A stretch of DNA of 64,000 nucleotides, from positions 26,973-90,972 of the forward strand of contig DJHS01000101.1 of NCBI GenBank assembly GCA_002433235.1. Reading direction: 5' to 3'. The notes beneath the pieces are model-generated. The model did not search any database. It had not been told where the DNA came from and worked only from the letters and a program-made list of their open reading frames with translations. Below, one piece after another: positions 50,149 to 59,160 of the stretch; position 1 is the first letter of the stretch; each line of letters begins with the position of its first letter. The stretch is from UBA6614 sp002433235 (GTDB lineage: Bacteria > Verrucomicrobiota > Verrucomicrobiia > Limisphaerales > UBA1100). The translations under genes and the position numbers were made by a program.

Positions 50149-51411
50149 CTAGCCGAAGAGTTCCATCACCGGCTTGGCACCCTCGCTAATGAGACGCATG
50201 GGACGGCCGAGCGGAGTCTCGACTTCCTTGGTGTGGTCGATGCCCAGCGCATGACAAATGGTCGCGTGGAGATCGTTCGGGTTTACGGGCCTCTCGGCGG
50301 GGCCCATGGCATCCTCGTCGGATTTGCCAATGACCTGACCACCCTGAATGCCGCCGCCAGCCATGAAGCAACTGAAGCACCGCGCCCAGTGGTCGCGCCC
50401 GGCGTTGTTGTTGATGCGCGGGGTGCGGCCGAATTCACTGAGCATGATAACCATGGTACTGGCGAGCTTGCCGCTGGCGGCAAGGTCCTCGATGAGAGAG
50501 GCCAGCGCCGGGTCCATCACGTCGCCGTGGTTTTGCATGGCGGGGAAGTTATTGTTGTGTGTGTCAAACCCGCCGCGGTTGATCTGCACGAACCGAACGC
50601 CGGTTTCCACCAGCTTGCGGGCGAGCAGGGCACCCCGTCCAAAGTCCGTGTCGCCGTAGCGCTCCAAGGTCATGGGATCCTCCTTCTCAAGCTCAAAGGA
50701 CTTGAGTGTGGGGCTGCGCATGAGGTTGACGGCTTCGCGTGTGGCGGTGTCAACAGCCTTCAACTCCGTGGCGCTAAGCTTGGCCTGTTTGCGCAGGTTG
50801 ATTTGCTTGAGGATATCCAGACGCTTGTTGCCGCGCACATTGGTGATGCCGGCAGGGAAGGCGAGGTAGGGATCCTTTTCGCCGGGGCGGCCAACATAGT
50901 AGGCCTCGCAGCGCTGGCCGAGATAACCGGCGCGGCGCGCATTACCGCTGATGGTGATGAAAGACGGCAGGTCGCCAAGGCGCTCCTTCTCGTGTGTTAC
51001 GATCGAGCCGATGCCCGGATGCACAAGGTTGCCGCTCTGGTTGTAGCTGGTTTGCAACTGGTAGGAGGCGCGGCCATGGGCACCGTTGGTGCCGGCGATC
51101 GAGCGGACCAGTGCGGCATGATGCATCTGCTTGGCCAGTTTGGGGAAAATGCTGCTGATCTGAATGCCATCGGCCGAGGTGGCGATGGGATCAAACTCAC
51201 CCGCCACGGGTCGGCCCGGTTTGGGATCCCACGTGTCGATGTGGCTCATGCCGCCGCCGTTCCAGAAGAGGATGACGTGATCGCACTTGGCGTTCTTGGT
51301 TTCTCCCGCTCGCGCCAGCATTTGGGCGATGGGCATGCCGAGCAGCGTGGCGCTGGAGAGTCCCAGCATGCGGCGCCGCGTCATTTGGTAGTCAAGGCAT
51401 CCTTGGTTCAT
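50149..51411 (-). CDS. DUF1501 family protein (cluster 2)
   Basis: 420 residues. The N-terminus NQGCLDYQMTRRRMLGLSSA carries a Tat-like RRRMLGLS. Family blocks include HVILFWNGGGMSHIDTWDPK, GRGALLARKLVETGVRFVQI and MLSEFGRTPRINNNAGRDHW. It lies 35 bases downstream of the DUF1549/DUF1553 gene with which it surely forms an operon. Activity unproven, as for the family generally. Confidence 0.9.
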   Translation of the reverse strand: MNQGCLDYQMTRRRMLGLSSATLLGMPIAQMLARAGETKNAKCDHVILFWNGGGMSHIDTWDPKPGRPVAGEFDPIATSADGIQISSIFPKLAKQMHHAALVRSIAGTNGAHGRASYQLQTSYNQSGNLVHPGIGSIVTHEKERLGDLPSFITISGNARRAGYLGQRCEAYYVGRPGEKDPYLAFPAGITNVRGNKRLDILKQINLRKQAKLSATELKAVDTATREAVNLMRSPTLKSFELEKEDPMTLERYGDTDFGRGALLARKLVETGVRFVQINRGGFDTHNNNFPAMQNHGDVMDPALASLIEDLAASGKLASTMVIMLSEFGRTPRINNNAGRDHWARCFSCFMAGGGIQGGQVIGKSDEDAMGPAERPVNPNDLHATICHALGIDHTKEVETPLGRPMRLISEGAKPVMELFG

Positions 51412-51446
51412 TTGTGCTCCTTATTTTTTGGTTAAACCGATTTCAA

Positions 51447-53576
51447 TTACGGGAGGTATCGGAATTCGTTGCTGTTAAACAGGGCCCAGCGAAGGTCGGC
51501 CATGCCGTCCATTGCAGGTTTGCCAGTGCCAACGACTTGCTTGGCAAAGGCCAATTCCTCCGCATCGGGCTGGCGGGTGAGAATCTCCAGATAGGCCAGC
51601 CGGATGGCGCCATCGACGTTCTGCTTGTCGACGCCGAGGAGTTTATACATGGGCTCGAACGGCCCCACCCGAGAAGCTTCGTGGGTGGCCTTGCCATTGA
51701 GCATCATCAGTTGCTGCCGCATGGAAGGAGTCTCGTCACGGAACTGACCGAGGCCGTCACGGGCGGGCTGGCCGAACACGCGCAGGAAGTGCGCGGGCGG
51801 GGCTGGCGTGGCCATCCGCATGGTGCTGCCAAAGCGTGGATTGTCGTCTACTTTGCGCTCCACCAACTCGCTCTTGTAGCGCATGCGCGGGTTGTTGGCC
51901 TGTCGCTGCATGGCCATTTCCTGCATGCGGCGCTGACGCTCCAACTCGGCGTCGCTCATTTGTTTCATGGACTCAAGATCCTTCTTGAGCTCGCTCTTCA
52001 ACAATTCATCAAAGTTGAGTGAGATCTGGTTTTCAAGGTCATAGCCTCCACCAGCCTTCATGGCCATCATGCTGGGCTGCATGTTGGGTTGTCCCGAGGG
52101 AGGTAGGGGCGACGCGGTGCCGGGCTGGCTTTCGCCGCCCTCCACGGGGCCGATGGGTATCCGCACGCGCTCGGTGTAGGTGCGGATGTTTACGCCGGCC
52201 GGCCACTTGTAATCGGTGAGGTGTCCGGCTATGACAACGCTATCGTACAGGACTTCGCTGATCATTCGCCGTTGCCGGGTGGCAGTGAAGGCCTCCTCTG
52301 CGTGACGAATTTCCTCCACGGTATGGCTGTCGCCGAGGTGTCCGCGCGCGTAGGCTTGAGTTTGCACAATGGTGCTGATGAGCCATTTGACATCGTACCC
52401 TTGAGCGACGAATTCCTCGCACAGGTAGTTGAGCGTTTGTTTGTGGCTGACGATGTCCTGAAAGTTGTCGACGGGCTCATAAAATCCGCGGCCCACCAGC
52501 TCAGCCCAGAGTCGGTTGACCATGTTCCGCGAGAAATAGCGGTTGTAGGGGTGGGTGATGAGCTTGGACAAGGTGGTGCGGTCGACACTTTGTTTGTAGA
52601 GGTCGCCGACCACGTCCAAGGCGCGGGTCTGGGCCTTGGCTTCCTCGGCCACGTCACGGTTGAAGCCGGCCTTGGTAAAGGCTTTGGTGGTGTCGACATC
52701 ATCAAGAAGATCGTCGAGTTGTTTGCCCTCGGCGCCCTTTGTTTGAGCGATCCGGATGGCCTCCCGCTTGGCTTCCAATCGCTTCACGAAACTGGGCTTT
52801 TCCGTGTACTCATCAAAATCGATGGGGAACTTGGGTGCGACCGGAAAGCGCTCCGGTGGCTTACGGCGTTCGGGCGGCCAAAGAACGGTGGTGTCCTTGG
52901 CTTCGGTGGTATAAACCCGACGGGAGAATTGATTCTCGACCCGGCGTGTCTTGCCGAAGTAGGTGGCCAACTCGTAGAACTGTTTTTGCTTCCAGACATC
53001 AAACGGGTGATTGTGACACTGCGCGCATTGCATGCGCACACCCAGAAACATTTGGCTGGTGGCCGCCGCCAACGACATGGGATCGGCGTCTTCGCCCAAG
53101 ATGAAACCGACGGCCGGAACCTTGCCGGTGGTGCCGTTGGCGGAAATCATCTCCCGGGCCAACTCATCCCACGGGCGGTTTTCGCGCACGGCCTTGTGCA
53201 TGTAGGCCAAAAGTGAATTGCCGCCGGTGGCGTTGCTGCGAATGCGGAGGATGTCGGCAAAAAACACCGTCCAGCGGTCGGCGTAGCGGGCCTCTGTCAG
53301 GAGCGTTTCCACCAGCTTCGCACGACGCTCAGTGGCGGGCCAAGCGAGGTATTGCTTGATCTCCTTATGGGTTGGGATGCGCCCGATCAGATCGACGGTG
53401 ACGCGGCGCAAAAAGGCCATGTCGTTGATGCCCCCAGCGGTCTGGGTGATGCCGCGCTCATGTTTGGCGTTGTCGGCCTTGATGAGCTTGTCCACCTGAC
53501 CGGGGTTGGCATTGGAGGGAAGGGATGCAAACAGCCCGAGAGCCATTCCGAGAAAAAGTTGAACCACAGGTTTCAT
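51447..53576 (-). CDS. DUF1549/DUF1553 protein (cluster 2), no haem domain
   Basis: 709 residues from the ATG at 53576, with a Sec signal (KPVVQLFLGMALGLFASLPS). DUF1549 is seen at about 25-230: FLRRVTVDLIGRIPTHKEIK, ADILRIRSNATGGNSLLAYM and MQCAQCHNHPFDVWKQKQFY, where CAQCHNHPF is the conserved Cys/His motif of this family. DUF1553 follows (NRYFSRNMVNRLWAELVGRG). A Met/Arg-rich insert at about 540-600 separates the last part. Unlike clusters 1 and 3, there is no PSCyt1 or WD40 domain here. Confidence 0.9.
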   Translation of the reverse strand: MKPVVQLFLGMALGLFASLPSNANPGQVDKLIKADNAKHERGITQTAGGINDMAFLRRVTVDLIGRIPTHKEIKQYLAWPATERRAKLVETLLTEARYADRWTVFFADILRIRSNATGGNSLLAYMHKAVRENRPWDELAREMISANGTTGKVPAVGFILGEDADPMSLAAATSQMFLGVRMQCAQCHNHPFDVWKQKQFYELATYFGKTRRVENQFSRRVYTTEAKDTTVLWPPERRKPPERFPVAPKFPIDFDEYTEKPSFVKRLEAKREAIRIAQTKGAEGKQLDDLLDDVDTTKAFTKAGFNRDVAEEAKAQTRALDVVGDLYKQSVDRTTLSKLITHPYNRYFSRNMVNRLWAELVGRGFYEPVDNFQDIVSHKQTLNYLCEEFVAQGYDVKWLISTIVQTQAYARGHLGDSHTVEEIRHAEEAFTATRQRRMISEVLYDSVVIAGHLTDYKWPAGVNIRTYTERVRIPIGPVEGGESQPGTASPLPPSGQPNMQPSMMAMKAGGGYDLENQISLNFDELLKSELKKDLESMKQMSDAELERQRRMQEMAMQRQANNPRMRYKSELVERKVDDNPRFGSTMRMATPAPPAHFLRVFGQPARDGLGQFRDETPSMRQQLMMLNGKATHEASRVGPFEPMYKLLGVDKQNVDGAIRLAYLEILTRQPDAEELAFAKQVVGTGKPAMDGMADLRWALFNSNEFRYLP

Positions 53577-53714
53577 GGCATCATTGTTGACACAGGGCAC
53601 CCACGCCCCACGGCCACAGGTTCGCCCAAAAATAAGACGTGGTCAAGACAATGGAATTCAGGGAAACAACGTTGAAACTTGCCTCGAGAGACGGGTTTGA
53701 GCAGAGTCCGGGCC

Positions 53715-54485
53715 ATGTTTTCTCTGGAAGGCAAAAATGCGGTGGTGACCGGCGCAGGAAGCGGCATCGGTCGGGCCATTGCCAAGGCATTTGCGGGGCA
53801 GGGCGCAGTGGTGGATATCCTTGATTTGGACGAGGCGGGCGGGGCGGAAACGGTGGCTGAAATTGAGGCGGCAGATGGCACGGCGGCGGCTCACCGGTGC
53901 GACGTGACCAGCCAGTCGGAGACGCGCGAGGTGTTCGGGCGCGTGGCAGGTGAACGCGGCGGGATTGATTGTCTGGTAAACAATGCGGGGGTGGCGCATG
54001 TGGGCAATGTGTTGAATACCTCGGAGGAGGATTTTGACCGCGTGCTGAGAGTGAATGTGAAGGGGGTTTACAACTGCCTGAAGGCCGGGGTGGAGTTGAT
54101 GCAGGATAAGGGCGGGGCCATTGTGAACATCGCCTCGACGGTGAGCGTGATGGCGATTGACGACCGGTTTGCATATTCGGCAAGCAAGGGGGCTGTGTTG
54201 ACCATGACCTACTCGGTGGCACGTGATTACCTGAAGCAAAACATTCGCTGCAATGCCATCCTGCCGGCGCGAATTCAAACGCCGTTCGTGGACGGCTTCA
54301 TCAAAAAGAACTACCCTAACAACGTGGATGAAATGTTCCAGAAATTGTCAGAGTCGCAGCCGGTGGGTCGCATGGGCCGCCCGGAAGAGGTGGCGGCGAT
54401 GGCGGTGTTTCTCTGTAGCGACGAGGCGTCATTTATTACGGGCTGCCCTTACCCCGTGGACGGCGGGACACTTTACATAAGATAA
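53715..54485 (+). CDS. Short-chain dehydrogenase, 2-keto-3-deoxy-L-fuconate dehydrogenase-like
   Basis: 256 residues from the ATG at 53715. A classical SDR: cofactor loop VVTGAGSGIGRAIAKAF, NNAG in CLVNNAGVAHVG, catalytic Ser in IASTVSVMA and YSASKGA (Tyr/Lys). The C-terminus GCPYPVDGGTLYI is usual for the family. The Asp after strand 2 (DILDLDEAGG) suggests NAD preference. It stops one base before the FAH hydrolase gene; this pair is known from the non-phosphorylative L-fucose pathway, which is the basis for the specific name. Confidence 0.85.
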   Translation: MFSLEGKNAVVTGAGSGIGRAIAKAFAGQGAVVDILDLDEAGGAETVAEIEAADGTAAAHRCDVTSQSETREVFGRVAGERGGIDCLVNNAGVAHVGNVLNTSEEDFDRVLRVNVKGVYNCLKAGVELMQDKGGAIVNIASTVSVMAIDDRFAYSASKGAVLTMTYSVARDYLKQNIRCNAILPARIQTPFVDGFIKKNYPNNVDEMFQKLSESQPVGRMGRPEEVAAMAVFLCSDEASFITGCPYPVDGGTLYIR

Positions 54486-54486
54486 A

Positions 54487-55338
54487 ATGAAACTGATACG
54501 AGTTGGAAATCCGGGTGAGGAAAAGCCGGGTGTGCTCCGCGAGGATGGCACGCGGGTGGACGTGAGTGCCTTTGGAGAGGATTACGGTGAATCATTCTTT
54601 GGCACGGATGGCCCTGCCCGGCTGATTCAATGGCTGGAAAGGCAGGAGGGGTTGCCGACCTTCGGAGCGGAGGAAAGGCTGGGCCCAGCAGTGGCGCGGC
54701 CGAGCAAATTGATTTGCATTGGCCTGAACTACAAAGCCCACGCGGAGGAAGGGGGCATGGAATTACCTCCCGAGCCGGTGATATTTTTCAAGGCAACCAG
54801 TGCCATCGTGGGGCCGAATGATGACATCGTCATCCCTCGGAACAGTGAAAAGACCGACTGGGAAGTGGAGTTGGCATTTGTGATTGGCAAGAAAGCCAGC
54901 TACGTGGAGGAGGCGAATGCGCTGGATCATGTGGCTGGCTATGTTTTGCACAACGATTACAGTGAACGGGCGTTTCAATTGGAGCGGCATGGCCAGTGGG
55001 TGAAAGGCAAAAGCTGCGACACATTTGCGCCGATTGGCCCATATGTGGCCACGACGGACGAAGTGCCGGATCCACAGGCGTTGGACTTGTGGCTGAATGT
55101 AAATGGCGAAATGCTTCAGAATAGCAACACGAATGACATGGCCTACGGCGTGCAACACCTCGTCCATTATCTGAGCCAGTTCATGACCTTGTTGCCGGGT
55201 GACGTGATTAGCACCGGCACCCCGAGCGGGGTGGGTTTGGGGTTTGATCCCCCACGCTTCCTGAAGCCGGGCGATGTGGTTGAGCTTGGGATTACAGGGC
55301 TTGGTGAATCCCGGCAAAAAGCAGTTGCTGCAAGATAG
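54487..55338 (+). CDS. Fumarylacetoacetate hydrolase family protein, 2,4-diketo-3-deoxy-L-fuconate hydrolase-like
   Basis: 283 residues of the FAH family. Seen: CIGLNYKAHAEEGGMELPPE, FFKATSAIVGPNDDIVIPR, the metal-ligand segment WEVELAFVIGKKASYVEEAN, HNDYSERAFQLERHGQWVKG and ISTGTPSGVGLGF. Family members hydrolyse C-C bonds of diketo acids or decarboxylate. With the SDR next door the likely reaction is splitting 2,4-diketo-3-deoxy-L-fuconate to pyruvate and lactate; ureidoglycolate-lyase annotations for this branch are common but do not fit this context. Confidence 0.85.
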   Translation: MKLIRVGNPGEEKPGVLREDGTRVDVSAFGEDYGESFFGTDGPARLIQWLERQEGLPTFGAEERLGPAVARPSKLICIGLNYKAHAEEGGMELPPEPVIFFKATSAIVGPNDDIVIPRNSEKTDWEVELAFVIGKKASYVEEANALDHVAGYVLHNDYSERAFQLERHGQWVKGKSCDTFAPIGPYVATTDEVPDPQALDLWLNVNGEMLQNSNTNDMAYGVQHLVHYLSQFMTLLPGDVISTGTPSGVGLGFDPPRFLKPGDVVELGITGLGESRQKAVAAR

Positions 55339-55349
55339 TCCGTTCTTGA

Positions 55350-56723
55350 TTAGTGGTCTTCTGTGGCCTGTTTGAATCCGGGAAGGGCGGTGAATGTGCT
55401 TTCTACTTTTCCATCCTCAAGATTCCACAAACGCACTTTGCCGTCGAAGCCGCCGGCAGCCAGTCGTTTGCCGTCGGGCGAAATCGCCACGCTCACCGCC
55501 CAGTCGTCGAGTTGGTAGTCGCCGGTCTGCTTTGGTTGGCCGGGGGTTTGGAAGCGGCGAATGTGGTGGTCGGCGGCGGGCACAAAAATCGCCTCACCCG
55601 CCCGCGCCAGCTTGAAGAGTTCGCCGCCGATGCCAATCTCGCGCACAGTCTTGTTGTCCGACACTTTCCACTGCCGCAGCTTCTTGTCCATGCCGGAGGT
55701 GAAAACCTCGTTGACCGATTTCGGGTGAAACGCCACGCCGCGAACATTCTTCCCGTGCCCGGCATACGTGGCGAGCGACTTGCCCGCGGCGAGGCTGTAA
55801 ACCTTCGCCGTGTGGTCACGACTGGCGGTGGCGATGCGCGAGCCGTTGTTATCCCATGCCACCGCGTTCACCCAGTCCGAGTGCAACGGCAGCTGCTGCG
55901 TAACCTTGCGCGAGGCGAAGTCAATTACCCGCACTTCCCCGTCCGCACCGCCCGCGACCAATCGGTCGCCTTTCGGGCTGAAGGCCACGTCCAGCATCAC
56001 ATCCGTCGCCGTGGCCAGCACGCTGTCGAGCTTGCCATCAGCGGTTTTGAACAGGCGCACCTCGCCCAAGCGCCCCGGTTGTCCGCTTGCCGCTGCCAGC
56101 CATTGGCCGTTGGGGCTGACCGATAAGCCGTACGTTCGCTCGCCCTCGCGCATGATGCGGCGAATTAGTTTCCCTTCGGCGGCATTCCAAACGGTCACCT
56201 CGTGATAGCCCGAGGCAAACAGTGTCTCCCCATCCGCGCCAAACGCCAACGCCGTGATGGGAATTGATCGTGGATAAGCCTTGGGCGGGTCTGAATGCGC
56301 GGGCGGCGGCACGAGGCTGGTCAATTGTGCCTTCGGATTAGGCGCATCCAGTTTTGCGCCGGCAACAATCCATTGTTTGAATAGTGCGATCTGCGCAGGA
56401 GGCAGCGGGTCGGCATCCTGCGGCATGCGCTCGTCGGGGTCATTGGTCGTGAGGCGGTAAAACAACTCACTCGCATCGAGCTTGCCCGGCGTGATGCCCG
56501 GCTCGCCGCCATCGCCCGCACGCATCAGCCGCTCGAACGTATCCACGCGATACCCGCCCTTCGCCTTCTTTGCCTCGTGGCAAATCTGGCATTGCTGAAT
56601 GAGAATCGGCGCCAAGTCGCGTTTGAAACTGACCTCCGCGGCGGACACGGAAAATGCGCCAACCAAAATCAAGACACGGATTTCACGGATGGCGCTGATT
56701 AATAAATTCTGAATCCGTGTCAT
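55350..56723 (-). CDS. PSCyt1-WD40 cytochrome protein (cluster 3)
   Basis: 457 residues. Haem motif CQICHEAKKAKGGYRVDTFE near residue 48 (PSCyt1), a MPQDADPLPPAQIALFKQWI segment, then a WD40 propeller (about 150-450) with repeats such as LSVSPNGQWLAAASG and AVAWDNNGSRIATASRDHTA. The sequence parallels the first third of the 12179-17248 giant protein. The start codon and first 18 codons lie inside an inverted repeat (56672-56740), so the N-terminal signal region MTRIQNLLISAIREIRVLIL is partly repeat-derived. Last gene of the cluster-3 operon. Confidence 0.87.
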   Translation of the reverse strand: MTRIQNLLISAIREIRVLILVGAFSVSAAEVSFKRDLAPILIQQCQICHEAKKAKGGYRVDTFERLMRAGDGGEPGITPGKLDASELFYRLTTNDPDERMPQDADPLPPAQIALFKQWIVAGAKLDAPNPKAQLTSLVPPPAHSDPPKAYPRSIPITALAFGADGETLFASGYHEVTVWNAAEGKLIRRIMREGERTYGLSVSPNGQWLAAASGQPGRLGEVRLFKTADGKLDSVLATATDVMLDVAFSPKGDRLVAGGADGEVRVIDFASRKVTQQLPLHSDWVNAVAWDNNGSRIATASRDHTAKVYSLAAGKSLATYAGHGKNVRGVAFHPKSVNEVFTSGMDKKLRQWKVSDNKTVREIGIGGELFKLARAGEAIFVPAADHHIRRFQTPGQPKQTGDYQLDDWAVSVAISPDGKRLAAGGFDGKVRLWNLEDGKVESTFTALPGFKQATEDH

Positions 56724-56740
56724 CCGTGAAATCCGTGTCT
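56672..56740. repeat. 20-bp perfect inverted repeat overlapping a start codon
   Basis: AGACACGGATTTCACGGATG at 56672-56691 is the exact reverse complement of CATCCGTGAAATCCGTGTCT at 56721-56740, with a 29-base spacer. The right arm belongs to a run of three ATCCGTG heptamers spaced 9-10 bases apart. The block spans the ATG (56723) of the PSCyt1-WD40 gene and could fold into a strong hairpin over the translation start. Looks like a dispersed REP-type element. Confidence 0.8.
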
Positions 56741-56748
56741 GAAATATG

Positions 56749-59160
56749 TCAGTGCTGAAACAGAAACTCCGTCTTGTTCAGCAACGCCCAAAGAATGTTT
56801 TCATAGGCGGCATTGCGGTCCTTGCTCGCGGCGAGGTGACCGGTGATGATTTTGCGCTCCCTATCCGTCGGCCGGCGACTGAGAGCGGCAAGGTACAGTT
56901 CGTCGATGACCGCTGCATCCGGCTTGCCCGCGGCGAGGGCGCGGCGGAAACGGTTGCCGCCGTCCTTCAAGCGCCGGTCTAGCAGCCGCCCGTTGTACAG
57001 CGCCAACGCCCGCTCAAGACTGCTCTCGTCGCTGCGTTCGCATTCGCACGCCGACTGCCGCTCGGGCTGCCCGAAGACTTTCAGGAAATCCACATTCGCC
57101 AACTCCGGCGCGGGCACCTGCGTGCATTTCATGTCCGGCGGCAGTCCGTTGAGCCGCTCAGGAATGCCCGTCACTTCCCCGATGGCATCGAGCAACTGCT
57201 CCGCCGAGAGCATGCGCGCGCGGTAATGCGAAAAATATTTGCGATCATCGCGATTCAACGCACTGGCGATCGAGGCAGCCTGATACGCGCGGCTGTTCAA
57301 AATCACGCGCAAAATATGTCGCCGGTCAAAACCGCTCTTCACGAAATCCGCCGCCAACGCATCGAGCAGCGGCGCATTTGCGGGCGGATTCGTGTCGCGA
57401 AAATCATCAAACGGCTCCACGATGCCGCGCCCCATCACGTGCGCCCAAAGGCGGTTGACCTCGACCCGCGCAAAAAAGGGATTGTCCGCGCGGGTCAGCC
57501 AGCGGGCAAACTCGCGGCGCCGATCCGCCTCCGCCGGCAGCGCCATCTCGCCGGCGGCCGGCGCCCAGGGCTTCATCGTGCGGCCGTTGAGGGGATGCGT
57601 CACTTCGCCGGACTTGGTATCGAGAATCCACGTCTCGTCGCCCTTGCCTGTGCGGTGGCGCTGGATGCGATTGAAAAAGGACGCCATTCCATAATAGTTA
57701 TCCTGCGTCCAGCGCTCGAAGGGATGATTGTGGCACTTGGCGCAGGCGATGCGTGTTCCGAGAAAAATCTGCGCGGAGGTCTCCACCGCATCATCGCGAT
57801 TGGCTGCGGTGCGAAAAAAGTTCGCGGGCGGATTGCGCAACGTGCTGCCGCGGGCGGTGAGCAGCGCGGTGGCAAAGCGGTCATAAGGCATGTTCGCCGC
57901 AATGGCTCCCTCGATCCAGCGGTGGTATTTGTGCACGCTTGGGGCACCGATTTGTTTTACGGAAAGCCGGAGGAGATCGCCCCATTTGAGTGCCCAAAAC
58001 TTGGCGTGCTCGGGCCGATTGAGCAATGCGTCGATGAGCCGGGCACGTTTGTTGGGGCGTTTGTCGGCAATGAAGGCTTCCGTCTCGGCGATGGTGGGCA
58101 GCGTGCCGATGAGGTCAAGGTGCACACGGCGCACGAAGGTGCCGTCATCGCACAAGCCGGCGGGCGCAAATTGCAGCTGCCGCAGCTTCGTGTCCACGTG
58201 GCGGTCCACGTAATTTTTCTGCGGCACGTTCGGCCAAGTGAAGCCTTCGACATCGCGTACGAATGTAATCAGAACGCTTTCGATGTGCTCGAGGTAGCGC
58301 ACGAGCACGGCAGCCTCGCCGCGGCGAATGCCGGTGACGCGCCCGGTGCGGTCGATGTCCGCCACCTTGTCGTCCGAGCTTTCGAACACCGCCAGCCGCG
58401 TGACATCGCGTTGGCTGCCATCGGTGAAGTGCGCCATCACGCGAAGCTGCTGCGTCCACGCGGGATGCTTCAGCACGCGACCGGAGTCGGGCGACACGGT
58501 GAGCTTCACGCAAGTCGGTTCATCGGTCTGCACTTGGCAACCCTCGGCAATCCAGTCGCGCAGCAGATTGTAAAACTCGTCCCCTTTGCGAAACCGCCGT
58601 CCGCCCTCGTGCGCCACCGCCATCGCCGGCTTGGCCAACAGCAGGCTCGCGGCGGGTTGCAGCGGGTTCGTGCGCCGCCCCAGCTCCTCGCGCGTGAGCG
58701 TGTATTCGTCGAGCACGGGGTCGAACGCCCGCAGCGACAGCCGGAATCCACCCTTGCCGTGCGGCGCGCCGTGGCACGAGCCGCTGCTGCAACCGAGCTT
58801 CGAAAGTAACGGCAGGGGGTCATGCTTAAACGAAACCGCCCGCGACTTCGCCTCATTCACCAGTGCCACCTTCGCGCGTTGCCCGGCGTATTCCACGAGC
58901 ACCTCCGTCGCCCCACCGCCTTTCGGTCGCAGCAAGGCGCGGTCGATGTCCGCCAATGCCGGATTGCCCAACGTAAATTTGGCCGCGTGCGTCACGTCTA
59001 TCACACGCCCGTTGGCGAGATGCGCGGTCACCGTCAACTGCGCCGAGTCGCGCAAGTGCACGAGCTTCACCGCGCGCGGCTCCACCTCAATTCGCGAAAC
59101 CTTCGGCGCAGCTTGCATCGCGAACGCCGTGAAAATGATGGCGAGAATACCACGCATCAT
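56749..59160 (-). CDS. DUF1549/DUF1553 protein with Ig-like region (cluster 3)
   Basis: 803 residues with a Sec signal (about 1-18). An Ig/Big-like region (about 20-115, VSRIEVEPRAVKLVHLRDSA) is followed by CSSGSCHGAPHGKGGFRLSL, a second Big2-like stretch, DUF1549 (RRVHLDLIGTLPTIAETEAF, ACAKCHNHPFERWTQDNYYG) and DUF1553 (NRLWAHVMGRGIVEPFDDFR, then the FLFQH end). This is the same order as residues of roughly 500-1689 of the giant protein in cluster 1, but with no coiled coil or discoidin insert. 25 bases upstream of the PSCyt1-WD40 gene. Confidence 0.9.
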   Translation of the reverse strand: MMRGILAIIFTAFAMQAAPKVSRIEVEPRAVKLVHLRDSAQLTVTAHLANGRVIDVTHAAKFTLGNPALADIDRALLRPKGGGATEVLVEYAGQRAKVALVNEAKSRAVSFKHDPLPLLSKLGCSSGSCHGAPHGKGGFRLSLRAFDPVLDEYTLTREELGRRTNPLQPAASLLLAKPAMAVAHEGGRRFRKGDEFYNLLRDWIAEGCQVQTDEPTCVKLTVSPDSGRVLKHPAWTQQLRVMAHFTDGSQRDVTRLAVFESSDDKVADIDRTGRVTGIRRGEAAVLVRYLEHIESVLITFVRDVEGFTWPNVPQKNYVDRHVDTKLRQLQFAPAGLCDDGTFVRRVHLDLIGTLPTIAETEAFIADKRPNKRARLIDALLNRPEHAKFWALKWGDLLRLSVKQIGAPSVHKYHRWIEGAIAANMPYDRFATALLTARGSTLRNPPANFFRTAANRDDAVETSAQIFLGTRIACAKCHNHPFERWTQDNYYGMASFFNRIQRHRTGKGDETWILDTKSGEVTHPLNGRTMKPWAPAAGEMALPAEADRRREFARWLTRADNPFFARVEVNRLWAHVMGRGIVEPFDDFRDTNPPANAPLLDALAADFVKSGFDRRHILRVILNSRAYQAASIASALNRDDRKYFSHYRARMLSAEQLLDAIGEVTGIPERLNGLPPDMKCTQVPAPELANVDFLKVFGQPERQSACECERSDESSLERALALYNGRLLDRRLKDGGNRFRRALAAGKPDAAVIDELYLAALSRRPTDRERKIITGHLAASKDRNAAYENILWALLNKTEFLFQH

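Noticed and set aside
57226..58809. Long plus-strand open frame (527 codons)
   Set aside because: Antisense to the DUF1549/DUF1553 gene with clear family motifs; Arg/Ala/His-rich low-information product.
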